NCBI GenBank assembly: GCA_900314445.1
Contig: OMVA01000045.1
Location: forward strand, 1 to 57,951
Source: an uncultured Lachnospiraceae bacterium
GTDB taxonomy: Bacteria > Bacillota > Clostridia > Lachnospirales > Lachnospiraceae
Direction: 5' to 3'
Length of the DNA: 57,951 bases
The notes under the pieces are model-generated. The model was given only the letters and a program-made list of their open reading frames with translations. It ran no database searches and had not been told where the DNA came from. The translations under genes and the position numbers were made by a program. The stretch's first letter is position 1. Each line of letters starts with the position of its first letter. Shown piece after piece: positions 43,090 to 51,224 of this stretch.

Positions 43090-43801
43090 GACTAGACACC
43101 TCCTCTTCCTCCACATGTGGATGAAGAATTGCTGCGATTGCAGAAACAAGCAGGGTAACAATGATGATGGCAAAGCCGGAAGAAATTTTCTTCATACCTG
43201 GCACATATGCAAATGCACTTGCCAGGGCCATGGCTGCGAGCACAACTCCAAGTACCGCTTTATTCTCCTTGGCAGGTGGGATGATGATTGCCAGGAACAT
43301 TCCATAAATTGCAACAGAGAATGCGCTCATAAGAAAGGCTGGCATAATGCTTCCTGAGATTGCTCCCAAGGCAGTTCCCAGAACCCAGCCTGGAACGGCA
43401 ACGGCAATGGCACCATAGGAATAGAAAATATTCAACTTTCCTTTTCTTGCTGCACTAACGCCGAAGATTTCATCCGTCACACTGTAAGCAAGAAGAAGTC
43501 TTTTTCCTGTACCAGTTCCCTTCTGCAATTTCTGAGAAAGAGAAATGGACATAAGACTATATCTCAAATTAATAATCAGCTGAGTCAGAGCCATTTCAAT
43601 TAGGCTTCCGCCAGCTACGATAATATCAAGACCTGCGAACTGGCCTGCTGAAGTTACATTTGTCAGAGAAATAATAACTGCCTGCAGAATTCCAATGTGG
43701 TCCTTAACCGCCATCATACCAAAAGTAAAGGACACTGCCAGATATCCCAGAGCAATTGGAATACCGTCACGCATACCCTCTTTGAATTCTTTCTTATTCA
43801 A
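43082..43801 (-). CDS. azlC: Branched-chain amino acid exporter AzlC
   Basis: A 239-residue membrane protein with the AzlC signature: GIPIALGYLAVSFTFGMMA, NVTSAGQFAGLDIIVAGGSLIEMALTQLIINLRYSLMS, and LLAYSVTDEIFGVS. Length is normal. The start is TTG with AGGAG at 9 bases. It is the first gene of azlCD, behind a possible promoter at 43896-43924. An Lrp-family gene lies beyond the aminotransferase upstream; in Bacillus an Lrp-like AzlB represses azlCD, so control by it is possible but unproven. Confidence 0.93.
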   Translation of the reverse strand: MNKKEFKEGMRDGIPIALGYLAVSFTFGMMAVKDHIGILQAVIISLTNVTSAGQFAGLDIIVAGGSLIEMALTQLIINLRYSLMSISLSQKLQKGTGTGKRLLLAYSVTDEIFGVSAARKGKLNIFYSYGAIAVAVPGWVLGTALGAISGSIMPAFLMSAFSVAIYGMFLAIIIPPAKENKAVLGVVLAAMALASAFAYVPGMKKISSGFAIIIVTLLVSAIAAILHPHVEEEEVSSHA

Positions 43802-43895
43802 ATCGCTTTACTCCTAATTCTTATTCCCCTTAGATGGATTTTGCCAAATCCATTTGCACCCAGAGTCACCTTCATAAACTATGCGTACGTTGTCT

Positions 43896-43924
43896 ACCTT
43901 ACCGCGGATGGGCACTTCTGTCAA
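43896..43924 (-). promoter_or_regulatory. Possible promoter of azlCD
   Basis: TTGACA (43919-43924), 17 bases, TAAGGT (43896-43901) on the minus strand. The -35 is perfect; the -10 is weak. Confidence 0.5.
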
Positions 43925-44072
43925 TTAAAGTGAGGGCAAATTTGCTAATGACTGACCTGGCCTTTTCTGGCATGGGATGGTTTTCTGCAAAAGTCGCCAC
44001 TATTTTTTTATTTGTCGATTTCGGGCAGGCAGAAATTTTCTCCAATCAACAAATTTCCTTATGTTCATTAAA

Positions 44073-44110
44073 AAAGTTGAGAATCCGACCTAGGGCCACG
44101 AATCTCAACT
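44073..44110 (-). terminator. Terminator of the aminotransferase gene
   Basis: AAGTTGAGA and TCTCAACTT form the stem; the minus strand continues TTTTTAATG. Confidence 0.8.
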
Positions 44111-44202
44111 TATTCGATCTGATTTATTCGCTTGCCTAAACCAGCTTGTTCAAACCAACCAGTTTCCTGACCTCAACCAGCTTGCTCTAGTCAAGCATCA
44201 TC

Positions 44203-45360
44203 CTAGAGAGTAGAAATGAAATGCTCAATTCTTCCCATGGCATCCTTCAATCTATCCATGGAGTATGCGTAGGAGATTCGAAGGAAGCCCTCACCAGAAT
44301 CACCGAAAGCAGTGCCTGGAACAACAGCCAGCTTCTCCTGCTTGAGAAGACGAGTAGCGAATTCTTCGGATGTCATGCCAAAGCGCTGAATAGATGGGAA
44401 GATATAGAAAGCTCCCTCTGGTTCAAAGGCTGGCATGCCAATTTCATTTAACTTCTTTACCAGATATCTACGACGCTCGTTATAAGAAACGCGCATTCTT
44501 TCAATATCAGCATCTCCATTCTTAACAGCTTCCACAGCAGCATACTGAGATGTTGTTGGGGCACACATAATGGCAAACTGATGAATCTTAGTCATAAGGC
44601 CACAGATTTCTGCTGGGGCAAATGCGTACCCCAGTCTCCAACCAGTCATGGCATAAGCCTTGGAGAAACCATTGATGACAATAGTTCTTTCCTTCATGCC
44701 TGGAAGGGATGCAATACAACAATGCTCATTCTTACCATAGTTCAGAGCTGCATAGATTTCATCTGTCAGAACATAGATATCCTTTTCGATGCAGACCTTG
44801 GCAATTGGTTCCAACTCTTCCTTCGTCATAATGGCACCTGTTGGATTGTTAGGGAATGCCAAAATCAAAATCTTGGTTTTATCTGTAATGGCTGCACGGA
44901 GTTCTTCCTCTGTGAGCTTGAAATTATTCTTCTCCTGCAGATCAATGGTAACCGGAGTTGCACCAATCAGTTCTGCACATGGCTTGTATGATACATAGCA
45001 AGGTTCTGGAATGATTACTTCATCTCCTGGATTGCAAAGTGCACGGAGAGCAAGGTCAATACCTTCACTACCACCTACTGTTACCAGACATTCATGAAGT
45101 GGATCATAATCCACATGGTATTTACGAGAATACATCTTTGCCAGTTCCTGGCGCAATTCCTTAAGGCCGGAATTAGATGTATAGAAGGTCTTTCCCTTTT
45201 CCAGAGAGTAGATACCTTCCTCAGCAATATGCCAAGGAGTTTCAAAATCAGGTTCCCCTACACCAAGTGAAATAGCATCTGGCATTTCACTAACGATATC
45301 AAAGAACTTTCTGATTCCTGATGGCTTTAAGCCGACAGCAACTTCGTTATATGACTTCAT
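44203..45360 (-). CDS. PLP-dependent class I/II aminotransferase
   Basis: A 385-residue fold-type I aminotransferase: ISLGVGEPDFETPWHI, TFYTSNSGLKELR, VGGSEGIDLALRAL, ILAFPNNPTGA, the PLP lysine in NGFSKAYAMTGWRLGYA and the carboxylate-binding arginine in GFLRISYAYS. Substrate is not certain; aspartate, aromatic or branched-chain amino acids are all handled by close relatives. Its ATG overlaps the stop of the upstream Lrp gene by four bases (ATGA), so the two are co-translated, which suggests the regulator senses an amino acid related to the enzyme. Confidence 0.93.
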   Translation of the reverse strand: MKSYNEVAVGLKPSGIRKFFDIVSEMPDAISLGVGEPDFETPWHIAEEGIYSLEKGKTFYTSNSGLKELRQELAKMYSRKYHVDYDPLHECLVTVGGSEGIDLALRALCNPGDEVIIPEPCYVSYKPCAELIGATPVTIDLQEKNNFKLTEEELRAAITDKTKILILAFPNNPTGAIMTKEELEPIAKVCIEKDIYVLTDEIYAALNYGKNEHCCIASLPGMKERTIVINGFSKAYAMTGWRLGYAFAPAEICGLMTKIHQFAIMCAPTTSQYAAVEAVKNGDADIERMRVSYNERRRYLVKKLNEIGMPAFEPEGAFYIFPSIQRFGMTSEEFATRLLKQEKLAVVPGTAFGDSGEGFLRISYAYSMDRLKDAMGRIEHFISTL

Positions 45361-45845
45361 GGCATAATCTGGATACGTTCATCAATATCCTTTTCCTCTC
45401 CCAGAATTACACCATTCTCCTTATACTTACGAAGAACGAAATAAGTTGCTGTGGAAACAACTGCCTCCAGTGGAGCAATCTTGTTATATACGAACTGTGA
45501 AATATCACGCAGTGTCTTTCCTTCAATGGTAAGAATTAAATCAGAACCAGAACCAGAGATGAGATGTACAGACTTTACTTCATCAAAACGACTGATTCGC
45601 ATAGCAATCTTATCAAAGCCCTGTCCACGCTGTGGTGAAATCTTTACACCAATCAGAGCGGATACATACTCTTCATCTGTCTTGTCCCAGTCAACAGACG
45701 CACGATAACCACAAATGACCTTGCTGGCTTCCAGTTCTGCCATTTCCTTTTCAACCGCTTCCTGACTTGTACCTAACATAGCCGCCAGATCCTCTGTCGA
45801 AAGACGACCATTGTTTTCCAGTAGATGTAATAATTCCTCGCGCAT
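45357..45845 (-). CDS. Lrp/AsnC-family transcriptional regulator
   Basis: A 162-residue regulator with an N-terminal HTH (LLENNGRLSTEDLAAMLGTSQEAVEKEMAELEASKVICGYRA) and a C-terminal RAM ligand domain (VSALIGVKISPQRGQGFDKIA, FDEVKSVHLISGSGSDLILTIEG). The ATG follows GGAGGAAAAAAG. Overlap with the aminotransferase gene indicates a single operon; the azlCD exporter genes follow downstream and could be part of its regulon (inference). Confidence 0.92.
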   Translation of the reverse strand: MREELLHLLENNGRLSTEDLAAMLGTSQEAVEKEMAELEASKVICGYRASVDWDKTDEEYVSALIGVKISPQRGQGFDKIAMRISRFDEVKSVHLISGSGSDLILTIEGKTLRDISQFVYNKIAPLEAVVSTATYFVLRKYKENGVILGEEKDIDERIQIMP

Positions 45846-45895
45846 CTTTTTTCCTCCAATTTAGTCATTTTTATGAAAGCTACCTGCTTTCAATC

Positions 45896-46954
45896 TTACA
45901 TTTTATCGCCTTCAAAAAGTGTTATTGCTCGGTTCCAGCCTGCCTCAGATACCACAAGCTTTCCCTTTTCCATGGTGAGTTCTCCCAGAAGGCACCCCTT
46001 AATTCCTGCTGCTGCCGCATCATGCAAAAGTTTCTCCACATGCTCTTTCCGAGTCAGCACAGCAAAGGATCCCAGCGCAGAAGCAAGATATGGATTTACA
46101 TTCTTCACTTCTGCCAGTTCAATACTTTCCTGGAGAATTGGAATTTTCTCATGATGAATTCGAATACCAAAGCCCGTCTTTTCCGACAGTTCATAGGCCA
46201 AACGATACACTCCACCCGTGCCACCTGCATGGCAAATGACTTTCATATGAGCCAGTTCTCTTTCCACGGCAATCCAGGAAGCTGCCTTCTGTTGCAGATC
46301 ATAATCCTTCTCGTCATGAATGACCTTGGTCAGAAAGTGCTTGGAAAACCTACCCGAAAGTTCTGTGTAATTTCGTCTCAGAATCTGCTCCGCCCCAAAA
46401 CTGCCAGCATTTCCAAAGTAAAGCACCTGGTCTCCCGCCGCCGCAATGGCAACTGGGTAAAATGCCTTCTCCGGAATATCCGCGCCAGCATAGGACCAGT
46501 GACCATTTGCAACAATCTGGAAGGTATAAGAATCTCCTTCCCCTGAATAAATGGTATTGCCGCCGGCAATAATGATATTTCTCTTCTTACAAGCAGCCGC
46601 AAGAGCAGACATCTCTTCACGAATGGCCGCCTCAGGTGTTTCCTCCGACGCCACAATCAGAATACTAACGGACTCGATTCTGGCTCCCGCCATGGCGATG
46701 TGATTGCCAGCTCTAAGAAGAGCAAGCAAAGCCGCCGACTGAAATACTGTGGGCTCCGTACTCTCGCACTGCGGATTCAGTCCACGCACCTCGTAGGAAG
46801 CCGCAGCACCAATGGCACTGAGTAGTCCCGTGTTTGGATTCAGAACACTAAAATCATCACCAATTTTTGTGCCCACCGGCACTTCTTTCTTAATATGTCT
46901 CAACACGCTTCTCTTTAAGATACGTGTAGACACAGTTCCCTTTTGTTTTTGCAT
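45896..46954 (-). CDS. AIR synthase (PurM/HypE)-related protein
   Basis: A 352-residue protein with the two-domain fold of the PurM/HypE/SelD/ThiL ATP-using superfamily: N-terminal VGTKIGDDFSVLNPNT and FQSAALLALLRAGNHIAMAGARIES, ACKKRNIIIAGGNTIYSG in the middle, and ICHAGGTGGVYRLAYELSEKTGFGIRIH in the C-terminal domain. It is not purM itself by sequence feel and no purine genes are near. HypE-like paralogues of unknown role are common in Clostridia. No hyp genes are in the window. Start: ATG at 46954 (GGGAG three bases upstream) is chosen; a TTG at 46984 is possible. Confidence 0.78.
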   Translation of the reverse strand: MQKQKGTVSTRILKRSVLRHIKKEVPVGTKIGDDFSVLNPNTGLLSAIGAAASYEVRGLNPQCESTEPTVFQSAALLALLRAGNHIAMAGARIESVSILIVASEETPEAAIREEMSALAAACKKRNIIIAGGNTIYSGEGDSYTFQIVANGHWSYAGADIPEKAFYPVAIAAAGDQVLYFGNAGSFGAEQILRRNYTELSGRFSKHFLTKVIHDEKDYDLQQKAASWIAVERELAHMKVICHAGGTGGVYRLAYELSEKTGFGIRIHHEKIPILQESIELAEVKNVNPYLASALGSFAVLTRKEHVEKLLHDAAAAGIKGCLLGELTMEKGKLVVSEAGWNRAITLFEGDKM

Positions 46955-46980
46955 ATACTCCCATCTTGCCAATCCCCTTG

Positions 46981-46995
46981 GCAAATGAACTTTTC
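46981..46995 (+). repeat. Degenerate dispersed half-site
   Basis: GCAAATGAACTTTTC lies just upstream of the AIR synthase-like gene; only the first eleven bases fit the consensus. Confidence 0.5.
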
Positions 46996-47028
46996 AGCGA
47001 TCCTCTCATCCGGTTCGTTATGCAGAAA

Positions 47029-47049
47029 CGAGCGGGATAAACCCGCTCG
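47029..47049 (-). terminator. Hairpin after the VanW-domain gene
   Basis: CGAGCGGG and CCCGCTCG with a 5-base loop; the minus strand continues TTTCTGC. Probably the terminator of the VanW gene. Confidence 0.65.
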
Positions 47050-47144
47050 AAACGATTACACTAATCGGTTTTTGATTGAGTCATACCTCAGCCAAGGCTT
47101 TACCTCTCGGCCTGTACAATGACTAATCCTTTTGTAACTCAGTC

Positions 47145-48767
47145 CTACTGTGGCTGAGTCTGGCCATCAGGTGCTGGAGTTGTTTCTACAGTAGGTGTCT
47201 CCACTGCTGGATCCTCTGTGGCTGACGCTTCTGTGGCTGGAGCCTCTGTGGCTGGTGCTTCTGTGGCAGGTGTTGCTGCTGCCGCCGCAGCCGCTGCAGC
47301 CGCTGCCTGAGCATCTGCTGTTGCCTGGGCTTCCGCAGCTGCCTGAGCTTCCACGTAAGCTGTATGACCTGGATTGATATGTATTTCAGCAGCGGAAGCC
47401 TGATAACGGCTGGAGTTTACCTGAATTGTATCAACCAAAGTACCATTTTCATAAACATACTTATAAAGAGCACCTGTGTAACCTGTAACTGCCTTCTCGA
47501 CAGTCACGCCTTCCGACTCAACAGGAACGGATCCATCTTCTACAATACGATCCTCACCGGGCTGAATAACACCTGTTGTTGCAGATTTAAACTTAATTGT
47601 TCTGCCTGGATCACGGTATTCCTTACCATAAATTGTGAATGTCAGATTACCAGAGCCATCCCATTCACCACAAATGTAGATAGGATTCTCCAGATTATTC
47701 TTGAACTTCAGATCCAGGATACCACCTGCAATAGCCGCGTCAAATGAGATTGGCACGTATGATACAGTCATGGAATGGTTATTCCTCTGTACGATTTCAA
47801 GCTCAGAAAGAAGAGCTGCATTGTAAAGAGTTGTAGCCACCTGACATACACCACCGCCGACACCATCAACAATCTTAGTGCCCACATAGTTGTGGCCCAT
47901 GCCATATCCATTTTCAACAGTGATAGGGGAAATATTCTGATATACAGAGATTGTTTCACCTGGGAAAAGAACACGTCCATTCATCAGTTCTGTGGCACGT
48001 TCTACGTTCTTTGCACGAGAAGTACCTGTGTCGTAATGAGTTGTATATGTTCCTAATTTGTCATGAATTGTTGCGATTGCCTGCGCTGTAGCATTTTCGC
48101 TTTCATCAGCCATCTGCATATCTGTTGTGATGTCACTGCCATCCCAGCCGTCAGCCATCAGATCTTCCAGAACTGTCTTCATAGCAGAACTATCCACCGA
48201 TGCAATTTCACCACTCATGGATACAGAAACTGTACCATCATCATTCTTGTTGAGTGTGAAACCATTACCTGCATCTGTAATATTGTTCAGATCAGAATTT
48301 ACAACGGTCTTAATCATATCCTCATCCAGGGTACGATTTAAGGCAATCTCCCCCTTACCTGCGGCAAGGTTCTTCTGATCCTTATATCTCTTTAACAATG
48401 TTCCTGTGTTCCCAAGACCAACTGCCTCGTCCACAGCATCTTTCAGGTGATTATCATAGCCCAAAGCACCCAGAGTTGTTGTAACATTACCAACAGAGCT
48501 ATTCAGTGTAACACTTACTTCAGACTCATTGCCGAACTCTGTCTTCAGAGAAGCCAATGCTTCATCCGGAGTCAGTCCGCTTACATCGAATCCATCAACT
48601 GTGACACCACTTGCAATTGTCATGTCCTTAACAGCATCCGAGAATGTAGCTGCTGCCTTAACTGTATTTACCTTTGTATTCTTTCCAGCAGGTACTGCAA
48701 GAAGCGCAAGTACCATTGCTGCAACCAGCCCTGTAGCCAGTTTCTTTTCTCTTCTCATTTTTCTCAT
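47145..48767 (-). CDS. VanW-domain surface protein with peptidoglycan-binding-like N-terminus
   Basis: An exported protein of about 540 residues. An N-terminal membrane anchor or signal (LATGLVAAMVLALLAVPA) is followed by PG-binding-like repeats (GVTVDGFDVSGLTPDEALASL). The VanW domain follows (residues ~265-400: FPGETISVYQNISPITVENGYG, VGGGVCQVATTLYNAALLSELEIVQRNNHS), then a beta-rich region. The C-terminal tail of ~90 residues is Ala-rich and then ATEAP-repetitive. VanW domains occur in cell-wall proteins of Gram-positive bacteria; the catalytic role is unknown. It is like YoaR-type proteins and is not evidence of vancomycin resistance. Start is uncertain: TTG 48782, ATG 48767 or ATG 48758, none with a strong ribosome binding site. 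Confidence 0.88.
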   Translation of the reverse strand: MRKMRREKKLATGLVAAMVLALLAVPAGKNTKVNTVKAAATFSDAVKDMTIASGVTVDGFDVSGLTPDEALASLKTEFGNESEVSVTLNSSVGNVTTTLGALGYDNHLKDAVDEAVGLGNTGTLLKRYKDQKNLAAGKGEIALNRTLDEDMIKTVVNSDLNNITDAGNGFTLNKNDDGTVSVSMSGEIASVDSSAMKTVLEDLMADGWDGSDITTDMQMADESENATAQAIATIHDKLGTYTTHYDTGTSRAKNVERATELMNGRVLFPGETISVYQNISPITVENGYGMGHNYVGTKIVDGVGGGVCQVATTLYNAALLSELEIVQRNNHSMTVSYVPISFDAAIAGGILDLKFKNNLENPIYICGEWDGSGNLTFTIYGKEYRDPGRTIKFKSATTGVIQPGEDRIVEDGSVPVESEGVTVEKAVTGYTGALYKYVYENGTLVDTIQVNSSRYQASAAEIHINPGHTAYVEAQAAAEAQATADAQAAAAAAAAAAATPATEAPATEAPATEASATEDPAVETPTVETTPAPDGQTQPQ

Positions 48768-48836
48768 TTTGTTCTTAACCAATTTCTAAAACTATTCTCA
48801 AAGCAACCCAAAACCATTAACAAAACACTAAATTAA

Positions 48837-48947
48837 TCAGCGTCCCATCATCAGAAGGCCAATAATCATGCCTGCTGCAAGAAGGGCACAGATTGTGCCT
48901 GCAATAATTCTCTTTGTCTTACTTTTTTTGCTAGAAAAATTTACCAT
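48837..48947 (-). CDS. 36-residue single-helix membrane peptide
   Basis: A short frame below common length cut-offs: MVNFSSKKSKTKRIIAGT at the start, then a hydrophobic helix ending GLLMMGR and a TGA stop. AAAGGGAAAAA directly precedes the ATG, a good ribosome binding site. A basic N-terminus and one membrane helix predict an inner-membrane peptide with the N-terminus in the cytoplasm. It is 55 bases upstream of the VanW gene and could be co-transcribed. I do not recognise a family. Confidence 0.65.
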   Translation of the reverse strand: MVNFSSKKSKTKRIIAGTICALLAAGMIIGLLMMGR

Positions 48948-49010
48948 TTTTTCCCTTTCATTCCGCATATGCGGTAACATAACACGACACATAAGTGTCT
49001 AATCCTTACA

Positions 49011-49673
49011 CTATTTCTTCTGCGCCTTCATCTCTTTGTCATGATAGTGCTTGCAGGCTTCCTGCAAAACACAGTTTTCGCAATGAGGTCTGCGTGCGAT
49101 GCACACCGTTCTACCAAGCGCAATTATTTGATGATTATACAATATCCACTGCTCTTTTGGAACACATTTCATCAAATCTAATTCGACTTTTGTAGGTTCT
49201 TCCTCTTTGGTAAGCCCCAGTAATTTGGAAATTCTCTTCACATGGGTGTCCACCACGATGGACTGGTCACCAAAAATGTTGCCTCGAATTACATTGGCTG
49301 TCTTTCTGCCAACTCCTGGAAGGGATACCAGATCATCCAGTTCCCTTGGCACCTGACCGTCATAGCGGTCAAGAAGCGCATTGGCACAGGCAATAATATT
49401 CCTGGCCTTATTGTGGAAGAATCCCGTTGGCTTTATGTCCTGCTCCATCTCCGAAAGATTGGCATGGGCAAAGGCCTCCAGGCTTGGATACTTGACGAAA
49501 AGAGTCTTTGTAACCTCATTCACCCGGGCATCTGTGCACTGGGCAGACATAATGGTGGCAAAGAGAAGCTGCCAGGCAACTCCCGGCTCAAAGTCCAGAG
49601 AGCACTTAATGTCTGTTCCAAATTCTTTATTCAGTTTTTCGCAGACCAGGGCTGCTCTTTCTTTCTTAGTCAT
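49011..49673 (-). CDS. nth: Endonuclease III
   Basis: A 220-residue base-excision DNA glycosylase/AP lyase. It has the helix-hairpin-helix LDDLVSLPGVGRKTANVI with the catalytic Lys, the Asp in IVVDTHVKRIS, and the [4Fe-4S] cysteines CIARRPHCENCVLQEAC (C-x6-C-x2-C-x5-C). ATG at 49673 follows GGGGGAAATAAG and gives the usual length; the 40-codon extension would run through a palindromic repeat and the end of the upstream gene. It follows the DUF815 ATPase gene. Confidence 0.95.
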   Translation of the reverse strand: MTKKERAALVCEKLNKEFGTDIKCSLDFEPGVAWQLLFATIMSAQCTDARVNEVTKTLFVKYPSLEAFAHANLSEMEQDIKPTGFFHNKARNIIACANALLDRYDGQVPRELDDLVSLPGVGRKTANVIRGNIFGDQSIVVDTHVKRISKLLGLTKEEEPTKVELDLMKCVPKEQWILYNHQIIALGRTVCIARRPHCENCVLQEACKHYHDKEMKAQKK

Positions 49674-49685
49674 TCTTATTTCCCC

Positions 49686-49712
49686 CGCAAATAAACTGCA
49701 CATCTCATTTGC
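49686..49712. repeat. Dispersed repeat, inverted pair before nth
   Basis: GCAAATAAACTGCAC overlaps the reverse half-site GCACATCTCATTTGC (49698-49712), an overlapped inverted pair as at 40177-40206 with the halves swapped. Contains an exact 12-mer copy (49701-49712). Confidence 0.88.
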
Positions 49713-49716
49713 AAAA

Positions 49717-51126
49717 TTATTCAGCATCGGTTGCTGCCTTGCCACGAAGGGAATCAATGAACTGCTGAGCGGTACGGCCAGACATGCCACCATGGTAGAT
49801 TTCCCACTGGTTGGCTGCTGCCAGGAGTTCCTCCTCAGTCATCTTGATTTCTGGGCAACGAGAAGCAAGTTCCATAATGATCTGGTTAAATTCCTTCTTG
49901 TCAGGATTGATGTAGCGGATTGCACAACCAAAACGGCTGGAAAGAGAAAGTTTCTCTTCCACAGTATCGCTGTGGTGCAGGTCGTCTGACATGTCAGACT
50001 TATCCTTCCAGCTTTCACGAATCAGGTGACGGCGATTTGATGTTGCATAAATCAGCACATTGTCTGGGCGAACTTCCAGACCACCTTCGATGACAGCCTT
50101 CAGATACTTGTACTCAATTTCAAAATCTTCAAATGAAAGATCATCCATATAAATGATGAATCTGTAATTACGATTCTTGATGATGGAAATCAGGCGGCTC
50201 AGATCCTTGAACTGATGCTTGTAGATTTCAATCATACGAAGTCCCTGATCGTAGTACTCGTTGATGAGTGCCTTGATACTTGTGGACTTACCTGTTCCGG
50301 CATCACCGTAAAGCAGGCAGTTATTGGCAGGACGTCCCTGTACAAACGCTTCTGTATTCTCACGAAGTTCCTGCTTCTGTACTTCGTAACCAACCAGGTC
50401 ATCCAGCTTTACATACTCCGTGGATGTGATTGGAAGAATCTCCATATCATGACCATCTTCATGGCGAATTCGGAAGGCCTTGTTCAGACCAAACATACCT
50501 ACACCATAATCATGGTAGAAGTCAGTGATGATGGCGAACATCTCATTTGCCACCTTTGCTTCCACATCATCTTTGATGATGACCTTTGTGATTGGCTGTC
50601 CCTTTTCGTCCTTCTTTCCTGTCTCCACAAGGCTACCTTCGTTGGCAAATACTGCCTCCAGGCGTTCTGTGATATCCAGAACCTTCTCGGAAATATTGCG
50701 ATTGAACATCTGCTCCTTCTTGGAAATGGAATGGTAGTGCGTCACAGTTGTGAAGCAGTCGATTCCCAGAGCTTCCTCAATCTTGTCGAAATCGTAGTTA
50801 TAAAGTCTGCAGAAAATGCGCATATCATTCTTGGCAAACTGGTTAACAGAGCCATTGCTAGCCCCAACCTTTTCTGCAGTCATCGTAAATGGGTTTTCGT
50901 TTGTGATTAAAAGATAAGTTAAATAATCGTGCCAGAGATTTTTATCAAAAGCAAAATCCGTTGACACCTCAAGGAGAGCACGAATTTCTTCATAAATTCT
51001 GCTGATCAAATTCTCTTTCTCATCCAGATTTTCATCAAAATCATGCATGATGGCAGCGAGTCGCATTAAAATGCTATCCTCACCAAACTGACGAAACATA
51101 ACTAACCTTGGAATTTCACGATACAT
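49717..51126 (-). CDS. DUF815-family ATP-binding protein
   Basis: A 469-residue cytoplasmic AAA-type ATPase. The N-terminal half is helical; the ATPase domain follows LVGYEVQKQELRENTEAFVQG with Walker A LLYGDAGTGKST (~270-280), Walker B FIIYMDDLSF and sensor IYATSNRRHLIRESW. This is the DUF815 architecture, widespread in Firmicutes and without a firm function. The ATG follows AAGGG. Codons for VANEM (50539-50550) coincide with an exact copy of the dispersed 12-mer, next to a Lys/Asp-rich stretch (KKDEKGQPITKV) that may be an insertion. Confidence 0.92.
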   Translation of the reverse strand: MYREIPRLVMFRQFGEDSILMRLAAIMHDFDENLDEKENLISRIYEEIRALLEVSTDFAFDKNLWHDYLTYLLITNENPFTMTAEKVGASNGSVNQFAKNDMRIFCRLYNYDFDKIEEALGIDCFTTVTHYHSISKKEQMFNRNISEKVLDITERLEAVFANEGSLVETGKKDEKGQPITKVIIKDDVEAKVANEMFAIITDFYHDYGVGMFGLNKAFRIRHEDGHDMEILPITSTEYVKLDDLVGYEVQKQELRENTEAFVQGRPANNCLLYGDAGTGKSTSIKALINEYYDQGLRMIEIYKHQFKDLSRLISIIKNRNYRFIIYMDDLSFEDFEIEYKYLKAVIEGGLEVRPDNVLIYATSNRRHLIRESWKDKSDMSDDLHHSDTVEEKLSLSSRFGCAIRYINPDKKEFNQIIMELASRCPEIKMTEEELLAAANQWEIYHGGMSGRTAQQFIDSLRGKAATDAE

Positions 51127-51171
51127 ATGAACCCTTCTTTCCTGTCTTGTAAGTCACTTTTCTATATTTCA

Positions 51172-51210
51172 GCAAATGAGTTGCGCTAATTTATCACAAG
51201 TTCATTTGCA
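51172..51210. repeat. Dispersed repeat, inverted pair between murJ and the ATPase gene
   Basis: GCAAATGAGTTGCGC (51172-51186) and the reverse half-site CAAGTTCATTTGCA (51197-51210) are separated by 10 bases. Confidence 0.8.
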
Positions 51211-51224
51211 GATGTACGAATATA

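Larger units (their letters stand above)
43802..44202. other. Gap between azlC and the aminotransferase gene
   Basis: This 400-base stretch holds a dispersed half-site at 43846-43862 (minus strand TGCAAATGGATTTGGC) and a possible azlCD promoter. It also has the aminotransferase terminator and loose AACCAGCTTG/TTCAAACC recurrences at 44130-44190. No gene is seen. Confidence 0.6.

Noticed and set aside
44130..44190. AACCAGCTTG tandem repeat downstream of the aminotransferase gene
   Set aside because: Recurrences are short and irregular, with no stable period.
47145..48767. Vancomycin resistance gene because of the VanW domain
   Set aside because: VanW domains are common in Gram-positive surface proteins and no vanHAX-type genes are present.
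49674..49793. 40-codon N-terminal extension of Nth
   Set aside because: It would run through a dispersed palindrome and overlap the end of the ATPase gene; an ATG with a strong ribosome binding site at 49673 gives the standard length.
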